This document shows positions 50,652 through 62,123 of a stretch of 64,000 nucleotides of DNA, piece by piece. The notes beneath the pieces were generated by a model. It searched no databases, was not told where the DNA came from, and saw only the letters and a list, made by a program, of their open reading frames with translations. The position numbers were made by a program, and so were the translations under genes. Each line of letters opens with the position of its first letter. The stretch's first letter is position 1. Location of the stretch: contig NC_079886.1 in assembly GCF_029227915.1 (NCBI RefSeq), positions 3,100,001-3,164,000 of the forward strand, written 5' to 3'. Source of the stretch: Hydractinia symbiolongicarpus. Its lineage: Eukaryota > Cnidaria > Hydrozoa > Anthoathecata > Hydractiniidae.

Positions 50652-50852
50652 ATGTATAAAAGAAAGTACCCAGGGAGTAAACTGATTTCCCGAACGATTT
50701 TTCAAATTATTTCTGCAGCACTAGAACGAATAAGACTTGTAGTATTCAAAAATGTTTACATTTTTGATGAGACGCCGAATGAAAGCAGTTTAATCGCCGA
50801 CAACCGAAAACCCGCTTTTCCCGTAAATCCCTGGCTTGGCCCGTATAGTTGA
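50652..50852 (+). repeat. S monomer, S2 subtype with CTGCAG
   Basis: CTGCAG at 50,713. It pairs with the S at 60,238 in the long-range duplication (offset 9,586). Confidence 0.85.
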
Positions 50853-51460
50853 ATGTATACAAAGAAAGTACCCTGTGAATAAACTCATTTTCAGAACGAT
50901 TTTTTAAATTATTTTTTCAGCACTAAAACGCATGAGACTTGTAGTTTTCAAAAATATTTTCATTTTTGATGAGACGCTGAATAAAAGAAGTTTAATCGCC
51001 GGCAAACGAAAACCCGCGATTTCCCGTAAATCCCGTACTCGGCCCGTATAGTCGAATGTATACAAAGAAAGTACCCAGGGAGTAAACTCATTTCCCGAGC
51101 GATTTTTTTAATTATGTTTTCACCACTAAATCGCATAAGACTTGTAGTTTTCAACAATGTTTTCATTTTTGATGAGACGCTAAATAAAACAAGTTTAATC
51201 GCCGGCAAACGAAAACCCGCGATTTCCCGTAAATCCCGGACACGACCCGTATAATCAAAAGTATACAAAGAGAGTACCCAGGGAGTAAACTCATTTCCCG
51301 AACGATTTTTTAAATTATTTTTTCACCACTAAAACGCATGAGACTTGTATTTTCAAATATGTTTTCATTTTTGATGAGACGCTGAATGAAAGAAGTTTGA
51401 TGTCCGGCAAACGTAAACCCGAGATTTCCTGTAAATCCCGAACTTGGCCTGTATAGTCGA

Positions 51461-51661
51461 ATGTATAAAAGAAAGTACCCAGGGAGTAAACTGATTTCCC
51501 GAACGATTTTTCAAATTATTTCTGCAGCACTAGAACGAATAAGACTTTTAGTATTCAAAAATGTTTACATTTTTGATGAGACGCCGAATGAAAGCAGTTT
51601 AATCGCCGACAACCGAAAACCCGCTTTTCCCGTAAATCCCTGGCTTGGCCCGTATAGTTGA
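51461..51661 (+). repeat. S monomer, S2 subtype with CTGCAG
   Basis: 809 bp after the previous S. CTGCAG at 51,522. Private change GACTTTTAGTATTC. Confidence 0.85.
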
Positions 51662-52146
51662 ATGTATACAAAGAAAGTACCCTGTGAATAAACTCATTTT
51701 CAGAACGATTTTTTAAATTATTTTTTCAGCACTAAAACGCATGAGACTTGTAGTTTTCAAAAATATTTTCATTTTTGATGAGACGCTGAATAAAAGAAGT
51801 TTAATCGCCGGCAAACGAAAACCCGCGATTTCCCGTAAATCACGTACTCGGCCCGTATAGTCGAATGTATACAAAGAAAGTACCCAGGGAGTAAACTCAT
51901 TTCCCGAGCGATTTTTTAAATTATTTTTTCACCACTAAATCGCATGAGACTTGTAGTTTTCAAAAATATTTTCATTTTTGATGAGACGCTGAATAAAAGA
52001 AGTTTAATCGCCGGCAAACGAAAACCCGCGATTTCCCGCAAATCCCGTACTCGGCCCGTATAGTCGAATGTATACAAAGAAAGTACCCAGGGAGTAAACT
52101 CATTTCCCGAGCGATTTTTTAAATTATTTTTTCACCACTAAATCGC

Positions 52147-52381
52147 ATGAGACTTGTAGTTTTTAAAAATATTTTCATTTTTGATGAGACGCTGAATGAA
52201 GGAAGTTTAATCGCCGCAAAAAAGACCCCCGCGATTAAATAAAAGAAGTTTAATCGCCGGCAAACGAAAACCCGCGATTTCCCGTAAATCCCGGACTCTG
52301 CTCGTATAGTCAAAAGTATACAAAGGGAGTAAACTCATTTCCCGATCAATTTTTAAAATTATTTTTTCACCATTAAAACGC
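52147..52381 (+). repeat. Composite monomer, 235 bp
   Basis: Followed by a hybrid monomer in which GATTGTTAG is joined directly to TTTTTAACAATG. Confidence 0.9.
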
Positions 52382-52584
52382 ATGAGATTGTTAGTTTTTA
52401 ACAATGTTTTCATTTTTGATGAGACGCTAAATAAAACAAGTTTAATCGCCGGCAAACGAAAACCCGCGATTTCCCGTAAATCCCGGACACGACCCGTATA
52501 ATCAAAAGTATACAAAGAGAGTACCCAGGGAGTAAACTCATTTCCCGAACGATTTTTTAAATTGTTTTTTCACCACTAAATCGC

Positions 52585-52830
52585 ATGAGACTTGTAGTTT
52601 TTAAAAATATTTTCATTTTTGATGAGACGCTGAATGAAGGAAGTTTAATCGCCGCAAAAAAGACCCCCGCGATTAAATAAAAGAAGTTTAATCGCCGGCA
52701 AACGAAAACCCGCGATTTCCCGTAAATCCCGTACTCGGCCCGTATAGTCGAATGTATACAAAGAAAGTACCCAGGGAGTAAACTCATTTCCCGAGCGATT
52801 TTTTTAATTATGTTTTCACCACTAAATCGC
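52585..52830 (+). repeat. Composite monomer, 246 bp
   Basis: Has the 43-bp insertion but not the 11-bp deletion (203 + 43). It continues as CCCGTACTCGG with a full AAAGTACCCAGG. Confidence 0.9.
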
Positions 52831-53156
52831 ATGAGACTTGTAGTTTTCAACAATGTTTTCATTTTTGATGAGACGCTAAATAAAACAAGTTTAATCGCCG
52901 GCAAACGAAAACCCGCGATTTCCCGTAAATCCCGGACACGACCCGTATAATCAAAAGTATACAAAGAGAGTACCCAGGGAGTAAACTCATTTCCCGAACG
53001 ATTTTTTAAATTATTTTTTCACCACTAAAACGCATGAGACTTGTATTTTCAAATATGTTTTTATTTTTGATGAGACGCTGAATGAAAGAAGTTTGATGTC
53101 CGGCAAACGTAAACCCGAGATTTCCTGTAAATCCCGAACTTGGCCCGTATAGTCGA

Positions 53157-53356
53157 ATGTATAAAAGAAAGTACCCAGGGAGTAAACTGATTTCCCGAAC
53201 GTTTTTCAAATTATTTTTGCAGCACTAGAACGAATAAGACTTGTAGTATTCAAAAATGTTTACATTTTTGATGAGACGCCGAATGAAAGCAGTTTAATCG
53301 CCGACAACCGAAAACCCGCTTTTCCCGTAAATCCCTGGCTTGGCCCGTATAGTTGA
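53157..53356 (+). repeat. S monomer, S2 subtype, 200 bp with one-base deletion
   Basis: GAACGTTTTTC replaces GAACGATTTTTC near 53,201. The deletion breaks the monomer-long reading frame that the other fourteen S copies keep. Confidence 0.85.
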
Positions 53357-53841
53357 ATGTATACAAAGAAAGTACCCTGTGAATAAACTCATTTTCAGAA
53401 CGATTTTTTAAATTATTTTTTCAGCACTAAAACGCATGAGACTTGTAGTTTTCAAAAATATTTTCATTTTTGATGAGACGCTGAATAAAAGAAGTTTAAT
53501 CGCCGGCAAACGAAAACCCGCGATTTCCCGTAAATCACGTACTCGGCCCGTATAGTCGAATGTATACAAAGAAAGTACCCAGGGAGTAAACTCATTTCCC
53601 GAGCGATTTTTTAAATTATTTTTTCACCACTAAATCGCATGAGACTTGTAGTTTTCAAAAATATTTTCATTTTTGATGAGACGCTGAATAAAAGAAGTTT
53701 AATCGCCGGCAAACGAAAACCCGCGATTTCCCGCAAATCCCGTACTCGGCCCGTATAGTCGAATGTATACAAAGAAAGTACCCAGGGAGTAAACTCATTT
53801 CCCGAGCGATTTTTTAAATTATTTTTTCACCACTAAATCGC

Positions 53842-54076
53842 ATGAGACTTGTAGTTTTTAAAAATATTTTCATTTTTGATGAGACGCTGAATGAAGGAAG
53901 TTTAATCGCCGCAAAAAAGACCCCCGCGATTAAATAAAAGAAGTTTAATCGCCGGCAAACGAAAACCCGCGATTTCCCGTAAATCCCGGACTCTGCTCGT
54001 ATAGTCAAAAGTATACAAAGGGAGTAAACTCATTTCCCGATCAATTTTTAAAATTATTTTTTCACCATTAAAACGC
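53842..54076 (+). repeat. Composite monomer, 235 bp
   Basis: Counterpart of the composite at 52,147 (offset 1,695). Confidence 0.9.
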
Positions 54077-54482
54077 ATGAGATTGTTAGTTTTCAAAAAT
54101 GTTTTCATTTTTGATGAGACGCTGAATGAAAGAAGTTTGATCTCCGGCAAACGTAAACCCGGGATTTCCTGTAAATCCCGAACATGGCCCATATAGTCAA
54201 AAGTATACAAAGAAAGTACCCAGGGAGTAAACTCATTTCCCGAACGATATTTTAAATTATTTTTTCACCACTAAAACACATGAGACTTGTAGTTTTTAAC
54301 AATGTTTTCATTTTTGATGAGACGCTAAATAAAACAAGTTTAATCGCCGGCAAACGAAAACCCGCGATTTCCCGTAAATCCCGGACACGACCCGTATAAT
54401 CAAAAGTATACAAAGAGAGTACCCAGGGAGTAAACTCATTTCCCGAACGATTTTTTAAATTATTTTTTCACCACTAAATCGC

Positions 54483-54728
54483 ATGAGACTTGTAGTTTTT
54501 AAAAATATTTTCATTTTTGATGAGACGCTGAATGAAGGAAGTTTAATCGCCGCAAAAAAGACCCCCGCGATTAAATAAAAGAAGTTTAATCGCCGGCAAA
54601 CGAAAACCCGCGATTTCCCGTAAATCCCGTACTCGGCCCGTATAGTCGAATGTATACAAAGAAAGTACCCAGGGAGTAAACTCATTTCCCGAGCGATTTT
54701 TTTAATTATGTTTTCACCACTAAATCGC
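54483..54728 (+). repeat. Composite monomer, 246 bp
   Basis: Counterpart of the 246-bp composite at 52,585 (offset 1,898) and 641 bp after the previous composite. Confidence 0.9.
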
Positions 54729-55054
54729 ATGAGACTTGTAGTTTTCAACAATGTTTTCATTTTTGATGAGACGCTAAATAAAACAAGTTTAATCGCCGGC
54801 AAACGAAAACCCGCGATTTCCCGTAAATCCCGGACACGACCCGTATAATCAAAAGTATACAAAGAGAGTACCCAGGGAGTAAACTCATTTCCCGAACGAT
54901 TTTTTAAATTATTTTTTCACCACTAAAACGCATGAGACTTGTATTTTCAAATATGTTTTTATTTTTGATGAGACGCTGAATGAAAGAAGTTTGATGTCCG
55001 GCAAACGTAAACCCGAGATTTCCTGTAAATCCCGAACTTGGCCCGTATAGTCGA

Positions 55055-55255
55055 ATGTATAAAAGAAAGTACCCAGGGAGTAAACTGATTTCCCGAACGA
55101 TTTTTCAAATTATTTTTGCAGCACTAGAACGAATAAGACTTGTAGTATTCAAAAATGTTTACATTTTTGATGAGACGCCGAATGAAAGCAGTTTAATCGC
55201 CGACAACCGAAAACCCGCTTTTCCCGTAAATCCCTGGCTTGGCCCGTATAGTTGA
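55055..55255 (+). repeat. S monomer, S2 subtype, CTGCAG lost
   Basis: TTTTGCAG form, 1,898 bp after the previous S. Confidence 0.85.
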
Positions 55256-55537
55256 ATGTATACAAAGAAAGTACCCTGTGAATAAACTCATTTTCAGAAC
55301 GATTTTTTAAATTATTTTTTCAGCACTAAAACGCATGAGACTTGTAGTTTTCAAAAATATTTTCATTTTTGATGAGACGCTGAATAAAAGAAGTTTAATC
55401 GCCGGCAAACGAAAACCCGCAATTTCCCGTAAATCACGTACTCGGCCCGTATAGTCGAATGTATACAAAGAAAGTACCCAGGGAGTAAACTCATTTCCCG
55501 AGCGATTTTTTAAATTATTTTTTCACCACTAAATCGC

Positions 55538-55773
55538 ATGAGACTTGTAGTTTTCAAAAATATTTTCATTTTTGATGAGACGCTGAATAAAAGAAGTTTA
55601 ATCGCCGGCAAAAAAGACCCCCGCGATTAAATAAAAGAAGTTTAATCGCCGGCAAACGAAAACCCGCGATTTCCCGTAAATCCCGGACTCTGCTCGTATA
55701 GTCAAAAGTATACAAAGGGAGTAAACTCATTTCCCGAACAATTTTTAAAATTATTTTTTCACCATTAAAACGC
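55538..55773 (+). repeat. Composite monomer, 236 bp, recombinant
   Basis: The first part is GAATAAAAGAAG and GCCGGCAAAAAAGACC rather than GAATGAAGG and GCCGCAAAAAAG. A plain monomer has been joined to a composite inside GCCGG, which adds one base. Confidence 0.9.
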
Positions 55774-56909
55774 ATGAGATTGTTAGTTTTCAAAAATGTT
55801 TTCATTTTTGATGAGACGCTGAATGAAAGAAGTTTGATCTCCGGCAAATGTAAACCCGGGATTTCCTGTAAATCCCGAACATGGCCCATATAGTCAAAAG
55901 TATACAAAGAAAGTACCCAGGGAGTAAACTCATTTCCCGAACGATATTTTAAATTATTTTTTCACCACTAAAACACATGAGACTTGTAGTTTTCAACAAT
56001 GTTTTCATTTTTGATGAGACGCTAAATAAAACAAGTTTAATCGCCGGCAAACAAAAACCCGCGATTTCCCGTAAATCCCGGACACGACCCGTATAATCAA
56101 AAGTATACAAAGAGAGTACCCAGGGAGTAAACTCATTTCCCGAACGATTTTTTAAATTATTTTTTCACCACTAAAACGCACGAGACTTGTATTTTCAAAT
56201 ATGTTTTCATTTTTGATGAGACGCTAAATAAAAGAAGTTTAATCGCCGGCAAAGGAAATCCGCGATTTCCCGTGAATCCCGGGCTTGGACCGCATAGTCG
56301 AAAGTAAATAAAGAAAGTACCCTGTGAGTAAACTCATTTCCCAAACGATTTCTTAAATTATTTTTTCAGCACTAAAACGCATGAGACTTGTAGTTTTCAA
56401 AAATATTTTCATTTTTGATGAGACGCTGAATAAAAGAAGTTTAATCGCCGGCAAACGAAAACCCGCGATTTCCCGTAAATCCCGTACTCGGCCCGTATAG
56501 TCGAATGTATACAAAGAAAGTACCCAGGGAGTAAACTCATTTCCCGAGCGATTTTTTTAATTATGTTTTCACCACTAAATCGCATGAGACTTGTAGTTTT
56601 CAACAATGTTTTCATTTTTGATGAGACGCTAAATAAAACAAGTTTAATCGCCGGCAAACGAAAACCCGCGATTTCCCGTAAATCCCGGACACGACCCGTA
56701 TAATCAAAAGTATACAAAGAGAGTACCCAGGGAGTAAACTCATTTCCCGAACGATTTTTTAAATTATTTTTTCACCACTAAAACGCATGAGACTTGTATT
56801 TTCAAATATGTTTTCATTTTTGATGAGACGCTGAATGAAAGAAGTTTGATGTCCGGCAAACGTAAACCCGAGATTTCCTGTAAATCCCGAACTTGGCCCG
56901 TATAGTCGA

Positions 56910-57110
56910 ATGTATAAAAGAAAGTACCCAGGGAGTAAACTGATTTCACGAACGATTTTTCAAATTATTTTTGCAGCACTAGAACGAATAAGACTTGTAG
57001 TATTCAAAAATGTTTACATTTTTGATGAGACGCCGAATGAAAGCAGTTTAATCGCCGACAACCGAAAACCCGCTTTTCCCGTAAATCCCTGGCTTGGCCC
57101 GTATAGTTGA
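56910..57110 (+). repeat. S monomer, S2 subtype, CTGCAG lost
   Basis: TTTTGCAG form with private TTTCACGAACG. Long-range partner of the S at 46,482. Confidence 0.85.
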
Positions 57111-57392
57111 ATGTATACAAAGAAAGTACCCTGTGAATAAACTCATTTTCAGAACGATTTTTTAAATTATTTTTTCAGCACTAAAACGCATGAGACTTGT
57201 AGTTTTCAAAAATATTTTCATTTTTGATGAGACGCTGAATAAAAGAAGTTTAATCGCCGGCAAACGAAAACCCGCGATTTCCCGTAAATCACGTACTCGG
57301 CCCGTATAGTCGAATGTATACAAAGAAAGTACCCAGGGAGTAAACTCATTTCCCGAGCGATTTTTTAAATTATTTTTTCACCACTAAATCGC

Positions 57393-57627
57393 ATGAGACT
57401 TGTAGTTTTTGAAAATATTTTCATTTTTGATGAGACGCTGAATGAAGGAAGTTTAATCGCCGCAAAAAAGACCCCCGCGATTAAATAAAAGAAGTTTAAT
57501 CGCCGGCAAACGAAAACCCACGATTTCCCGTAAATCCCGGACTCTGCCCGTATAGTCAAAAGTATACAAAGGGAGTAAACTCATTTCCCGAACAATTTTT
57601 TAAATTATTTTTTCACCATTAAAACGC
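57393..57627 (+). repeat. Composite monomer, 235 bp
   Basis: Long-range partner of the composite at 46,965 (offset 10,428). Private AAACCCACGATT. Confidence 0.9.
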
Positions 57628-58438
57628 ATGAGATTGTTAGTTTTCAAAAATGTTTTCATTTTTGATGAGACGCTGAATGAAAGAAGTTTGATCTCCGGCA
57701 AACGTAAACCAAGGATTTCCTGTGAATCCCGAACATGGCCCATATAGTCAAAAGTATACAAAGAAAGTACCCAGGGAGTAAACTCATTTCCCGAACGATA
57801 TTTTAAATTATTTTTTCACCACTAAAACGCATGAGACTTGTAGTTTTCAACAATGTTTTCATTTTTGATGAGACGCTAAATAAAACAAGTTTAATCGCCG
57901 GCAAACGAAAACCCGCGATTTCCCGTAAATCCCGGACACGACCCGTATAATCAAAAGTATACAAAGAGAGTACCCAGGGAGTAAACTCATTTCCCGAACG
58001 ATTTTTTAAATTATTTTTTCACCACTAAAACACATGAGACTTGAATTTTTCAAAAATATTTTCATTTTTGATGAGACGCTAAATAAAAGAAGTTTAATCG
58101 CCGGCAAACGAAAACCCGCGATTTCCCGTAAATCCCGGGCTTGGCCCGCATAGTCGAAAGTATATAAAGAAGGTACCCTGTGAGTAAACTCATTTCCCGA
58201 ACGATTTTTTAAGTATTTTTTCAGCACTAAAACGCATGAGACTTGTAGTTTTCAAAAATATTTTCATTTTTGATGAGACGCTGAATAAAAGAAGTTTAAT
58301 CGCCGGCAAACGAAAACCCGCGATTTCCCGTAAATCCCGTACTCGGCCCGTATAGTCGAATGTATACAAAGAAAGTACCCAGGGAGTAAACTCATTTCCC
58401 GAGCGATTTTTTAAATTATTTTTTCACCACTAAATCGC

Positions 58439-58673
58439 ATGAGACTTGTAGTTTTTAAAAATATTTTCATTTTTGATGAGACGCTGAATGAAGGAAGTTT
58501 AATCGCCGCAAAAAAGACCCCCGCGATTAAATAAAAGAAGTTTAATCGCCGGCAAACGAAAACCCGCGATTTCCCGTAAATCCCGGACTCTGCTCGTATA
58601 GTCAAAAGTATACAAAGGGAGTAAACTCATTTCCCGATCAATTTTTAAAATTATTTTTTCACCATTAAAACGC
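58439..58673 (+). repeat. Composite monomer, 235 bp
   Basis: Matches both 48,011 (offset 10,428) and 48,854 (offset 9,585), the pair of sub-units collapsed to one here. Confidence 0.9.
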
Positions 58674-59079
58674 ATGAGATTGTTAGTTTTCAAAAATGTT
58701 TTCATTTTTGATGAGACGCTGAATGAAAGAAGTTTGATCTCCGGCAAACGTAAACCCGGGATTTCCTGTAAATCCCGAACATGGCCCATATAGTCAAAAG
58801 TATACAAAGAAAGTACCCAGGGAGTAATTTCATTTCCCGAACGATATTTTAAAATATTTTTTCACCACTAAAACACATGAGACTTGTAGTTTTTAACAAT
58901 GTTTTCATTTTTGATGAGACGCTTAATAAAACTAGTTTAATCGCCGGCAAACGAAAACCCGCGATTTCCCGTAAATCCCGGACACGACCCGTATAATCAA
59001 AAGTATACAAAGAGAGTACCCAGGGAGTAAACTCATTTCCCGAACGATTTTTTAAATTATTTTTTCACCACTAAATCGC

Positions 59080-59314
59080 ATGAGACTTGTAGTTTTTAAA
59101 AATATTTTCATTTTTGATGAGACGCTGAATGAAGGAAGTTTAATCGCCGCAAAAAAGACCCCCGCGATTAAATAAAAGAAGTTTAATCGCCGGCAAACGA
59201 AAACCCGCGATTTCCCGTAAATCCCGGACTCTACTCGTATAGTCAAAAGTATACAAAGGGAGTAAACTCATTTCCCGAACAATTTTTAAAATTATTTTTT
59301 CACCATTAAAACGC
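59080..59314 (+). repeat. Composite monomer, 235 bp
   Basis: Partner of 49,495, 641 bp after the previous composite. CTCTACTCG replaces CTCTGCTCG downstream. Confidence 0.9.
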
Positions 59315-60237
59315 ATGAGATTGTTAGTTTTCAAAAATGTTTTCATTTTTGATTAGACGCTGAATGAAAGAAGTTTGATCTCCGGCAAACGTAAACCCGG
59401 GATTTCCTGTAAATCCCGAACATGGTCCATATAGTCAAAAGTATACAAAGAAAGTACCCAGGGAGTAAACTCATTTCCCGAACGATATTTTAAATTATTT
59501 TTTCACCACTAAAACACATGAGACTTGTAGTTTTCAACAATGTTTTCATTTTTGATGAGACGCTAAATAAAACAAGTTTAATCGCCGGCAAACGAAAACC
59601 CGCGATTTCCCGTAAATCCCGGACACGACCCGTATAATCAAAAGTATACAAAGAGAGTACCCAGGGAGTAAACTCATTTCCCGAACGATTTTTTAAATTA
59701 TTTTTTCACCACTAAAACGCATGAGACTTGTATTTTCAAATATGTTTTCATTTTTGATGAGACGCTAAATAAAAGAAGTTTAATCACCGGCAAAGGAAAT
59801 CCGCGATTTCCCGTGAATCCCAGGCTTGGACCGCATAGTCGAAAGTAAATAAAGAAAGTACCCTGTGAGTAAACTCATTTCCCGAACGATTTTTTAAATT
59901 ATTTTTTCACCACTAAAACACATGAGACTTGTAGTTTTCAAAAATATTTTTATTTTTGATGAGACGCTGAATGAAGGAAGTTTAATCACCGAGAAAAAAA
60001 ACCCCACGATTTCCTATTAATCCCGGACTCTGCCCGTATAGTCAAAAGTATACAAAGGGAGTAAACTCATTGCCCGAACGATTTTTTAAATTATTTTTTC
60101 ACCATTAAAACGCATGAGATTTGTAGTTTTCAAAAATGTTTTCATTTTTGATGAGACGCTGAATGAAAGAAGTTTGATCTCCGGCAAACGTAAACCCGGG
60201 ATTTCCTGTAAATCCCGAACTTGGCCCGTATAGTCGA

Positions 60238-60438
60238 ATGTATAAAAGAAAGTACCCAGGGAGTAAACTGATTTCCCGAACGATTTTTCAAATTATTTCT
60301 GCAGCACTAGAACGAATAAGACTTGTAGTATTCAAAAATGTTTACATTTTTGATGAGACGCCGAATGAAAGCAGTTTAATCGCCGACAACCGAAAACCCG
60401 CTTTTCCCGTAAATCCCTGGCTTGGCCCGTATAGTTGA
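60238..60438 (+). repeat. S monomer, S2 subtype with CTGCAG
   Basis: CTGCAG at 60,299. Same translation as the S at 50,652. Confidence 0.85.
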
Positions 60439-60720
60439 ATGTATACAAAGAAAGTACCCTGTGAATAAACTCATTTTCAGAACGATTTTTTAAATTATTT
60501 TTTCAGCACTAAAACGCATGAGACTTGTAGTTTTCAAAAATATTTTCATTTTTGATGAGACGATGAATAAAAGAAGTTTAATCGCCGGCAAACGAAAACC
60601 CGCGATTTCCCGTAAATCCCGTACTCGGCCCGTATAGTCGAATGTATACAAAGAAAGTACCCAGGGAGTAAACTCATTTCCCGAGCGATTTTTTTAATTA
60701 TGTTTTCACCACTAAATCGC

Positions 60721-60955
60721 ATGAGACTTGTAGTTTTTAAAAATATTTTCATTTTTGATGAGACGCTGAATAAAAGAAGTTTAATCGCCGCAAAAAAGAC
60801 CCCCGCGATTAAATAAAAGAAGTTTAATCGCCGGCAAACGAAAACCCGCGATTTCCCGTAAATCCCGGACTCTGCCCGTATAGTCAAAAGTATACAAAGG
60901 GAGTAAACTCATTTCCCGAACAATTTTTTAAATTATTTTTTCACCACTAAAACGC
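60721..60955 (+). repeat. Composite monomer, 235 bp, recombinant
   Basis: GAATAAAAGAAG stands where other composites have GAATGAAGGAAG, but the GCCGCAAAAAAG junction is kept. It is therefore a different exchange from that at 55,538. Confidence 0.85.
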
Positions 60956-61158
60956 ATGAGACTTGTAGTTTTCAACAATGTTTTCTTTTTTGATGAGACG
61001 CTAAATAAAACAAGTTTAATCGCCGGCAAACGAAAACCCGCGATTTCCCGTAAATCCCGGACACGACCCGTATAATCAAAAGTATACAAAGAAAGTACCC
61101 AGGGAGTAAACTCAATTCCCGAGCGATTTTTTAAATTATTTTTTCACCACTAAATCGC

Positions 61159-61393
61159 ATGAGACTTGCAGTTTTTAAAAATATTTTCATTTTTGATGAG
61201 ACTCTGAATGAAGGAAGTTTAATCGCCGCAAAAAAGACCCTCGCGATTAAATAAAAGAAGTTTAATCGCCGGCAAACGAAAACCCGCGATTTCCCGTAAA
61301 TCCCGGACTCTGCCCGTATAGTCAAAAGTATACAAAGGGAGTAAACTCATTTCCCGAACAATTTTTTAAATTATTTTTTCACCATTAAAACGC
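61159..61393 (+). repeat. Composite monomer, 235 bp (last one)
   Basis: Private changes GACTTGCAG, GAGACTCTG and GACCCTCGCG. No composite occurs to its right in the window. Confidence 0.9.
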
Positions 61394-61922
61394 ATGAGAT
61401 TGTTAGTTTTCAAAAATGTTTTCATTTTTGATGAGACGCTGAATGAAAGAAGTTTGATCTCCGGCAAACGTAAACCAAGGATTTCCTGTGAATCCCGAAC
61501 ATGGCTCATATAGTCAAAAGTATACAAAGAAAGTACCCAGGGAGTAAACTCATTTTCCGAACGATATTTTAAATTATTTTTTCACCACTAAAACGCATGA
61601 GACTTGTAGTTTTCAACAATGTTTTCATTTTTGATGAGACGCTAAATAAAACAAGTTTAATCGCCGGCAAACGAAAACCCGCGATTTCCCGTAAATCCCG
61701 GACACGAACTGTATAATCAAAAGTATATAAAGAAAGTACCCTGTGAGTAAACTCATTTCCTGAACGATTTTTTAATTATTTTTTCACCATTAAAGCGCAT
61801 GAGATTTGTAGTTTTCAAAAATGTTTTCATTTTTGATGAGACGCTGAATGAAAGAAGTTTGATCTCTGGCAAACGTAAACCCGGGATTTCCTGTAAATCC
61901 CGAACTTGGCCCGTATAGTGGA

Positions 61923-62123
61923 ATGTATAAAAGAAAGTACCCAGGGTGTAAACTGATTTCCCGAACGATTTTTCTAATTATTTCTGCAGCACTAGAACGA
62001 ATAAGACTTGTAGTATTCAAAAATGTTTACATTTTTGATGAGACGCCGAATGAAAGCAGTTTAATCGCCGACAACCGAAAAACCGCTTTTCCCGTAAATC
62101 CCTGGCTTGGCCCGTATAGTTGA
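61923..62123 (+). repeat. S monomer, S2 subtype with CTGCAG
   Basis: CTGCAG at 61,984. Private changes are CAGGGTGTAAAC, TTTTTCTAATT and GAAAAACCGC. Confidence 0.85.

Larger units (their letters stand above)
46160..51145 (+). repeat. Long-range duplicated segment, left copy (~4.99 kb)
   Basis: The left part (46,160 to about 48,290) matches 56,588 onward at offset 10,428. The right part (about 48,274 to 51,145) matches up to 60,731 at offset 9,585-9,586. The change in offset equals one 843-bp sub-unit. Confidence 0.8.
51340..53040 (+). repeat. S-anchored unit, copy 1 (~1.70 kb)
   Basis: Begins at the GTATTTTCAAATATG monomer and runs S, A, plain, plain, composite. The S-to-S distance to the next unit is 1,696 bp. 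Borders are approximate. Confidence 0.7.
53041..54940 (+). repeat. S-anchored unit, copy 2 (~1.90 kb)
   Basis: Same order as the previous unit plus one additional 203-bp monomer near 54,080-54,290, which shifts the offset from 1,695 to 1,898. It shares the GTTTTTATTTTTGATG variant with its right neighbour. Confidence 0.7.
54941..56790 (+). repeat. S-anchored unit, copy 3 (~1.86 kb)
   Basis: S-to-S distance 1,855 bp. Its first third matches copy 2. After the 236-bp composite monomer at 55,538 the order changes to that of the 49.5-50.3 kb region. Confidence 0.65.
17471..60064 (+). repeat. 192-bp deletion monomers (11-bp deletion class), scattered
   Basis: TACAAAGAAAGTACCCAGGG is shortened to TACAAAGGG, a loss of 11 bp. 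Non-composite examples have AAAGGGAG at 17,471, 18,270, 24,538, 25,136, 28,568, 30,382, 32,397, 33,400, 34,810, 35,610, 36,612, 38,020, 39,022, 40,426, 41,631, 44,485, 45,690, 50,468 and 60,054. The same deletion accompanies the 235- and 236-bp composites. It is absent from the first 17.4 kb. Loss between two AAAG/CAGGG-like short repeats is a plausible origin. Confidence 0.85.
56588..60731 (+). repeat. Long-range duplicated segment, right copy (~4.14 kb)
   Basis: Same order of monomers as 46,160-51,145, including ACCAAGGATTTCC, GAGACTTGAATTTTTC and the GAGAAAAAAACC-type monomer, but with only one 843-bp sub-unit. Its right end stops where TTTTCAACAATG is replaced by TTTTTAAAAATATT. Confidence 0.8.
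42900..61400 (+). repeat. Array domain 4: composite 235-246 bp monomers, variable unit length
   Basis: All fifteen 43-bp-insertion monomers in the window lie here (42,906 to 61,393). S-to-S spacing varies: 1,813, 2,246, 1,813, 4,170, 809, 1,696, 1,898, 1,855, 3,328 and 1,685 bp, counting from 40,610. Sub-units of 641 and 843 bp recur, pointing to repeated unequal exchange with drifting register. Confidence 0.8.

Noticed and set aside
52557-54862. The longest frames, 135 codons on the minus strand at 52,557-52,964 and 54,455-54,862
   Set aside because: They exist only because the 43-bp insertion of the 246-bp composite monomers joins two satellite frames. The two are copies of each other, with no start context, domain or composition of a gene.
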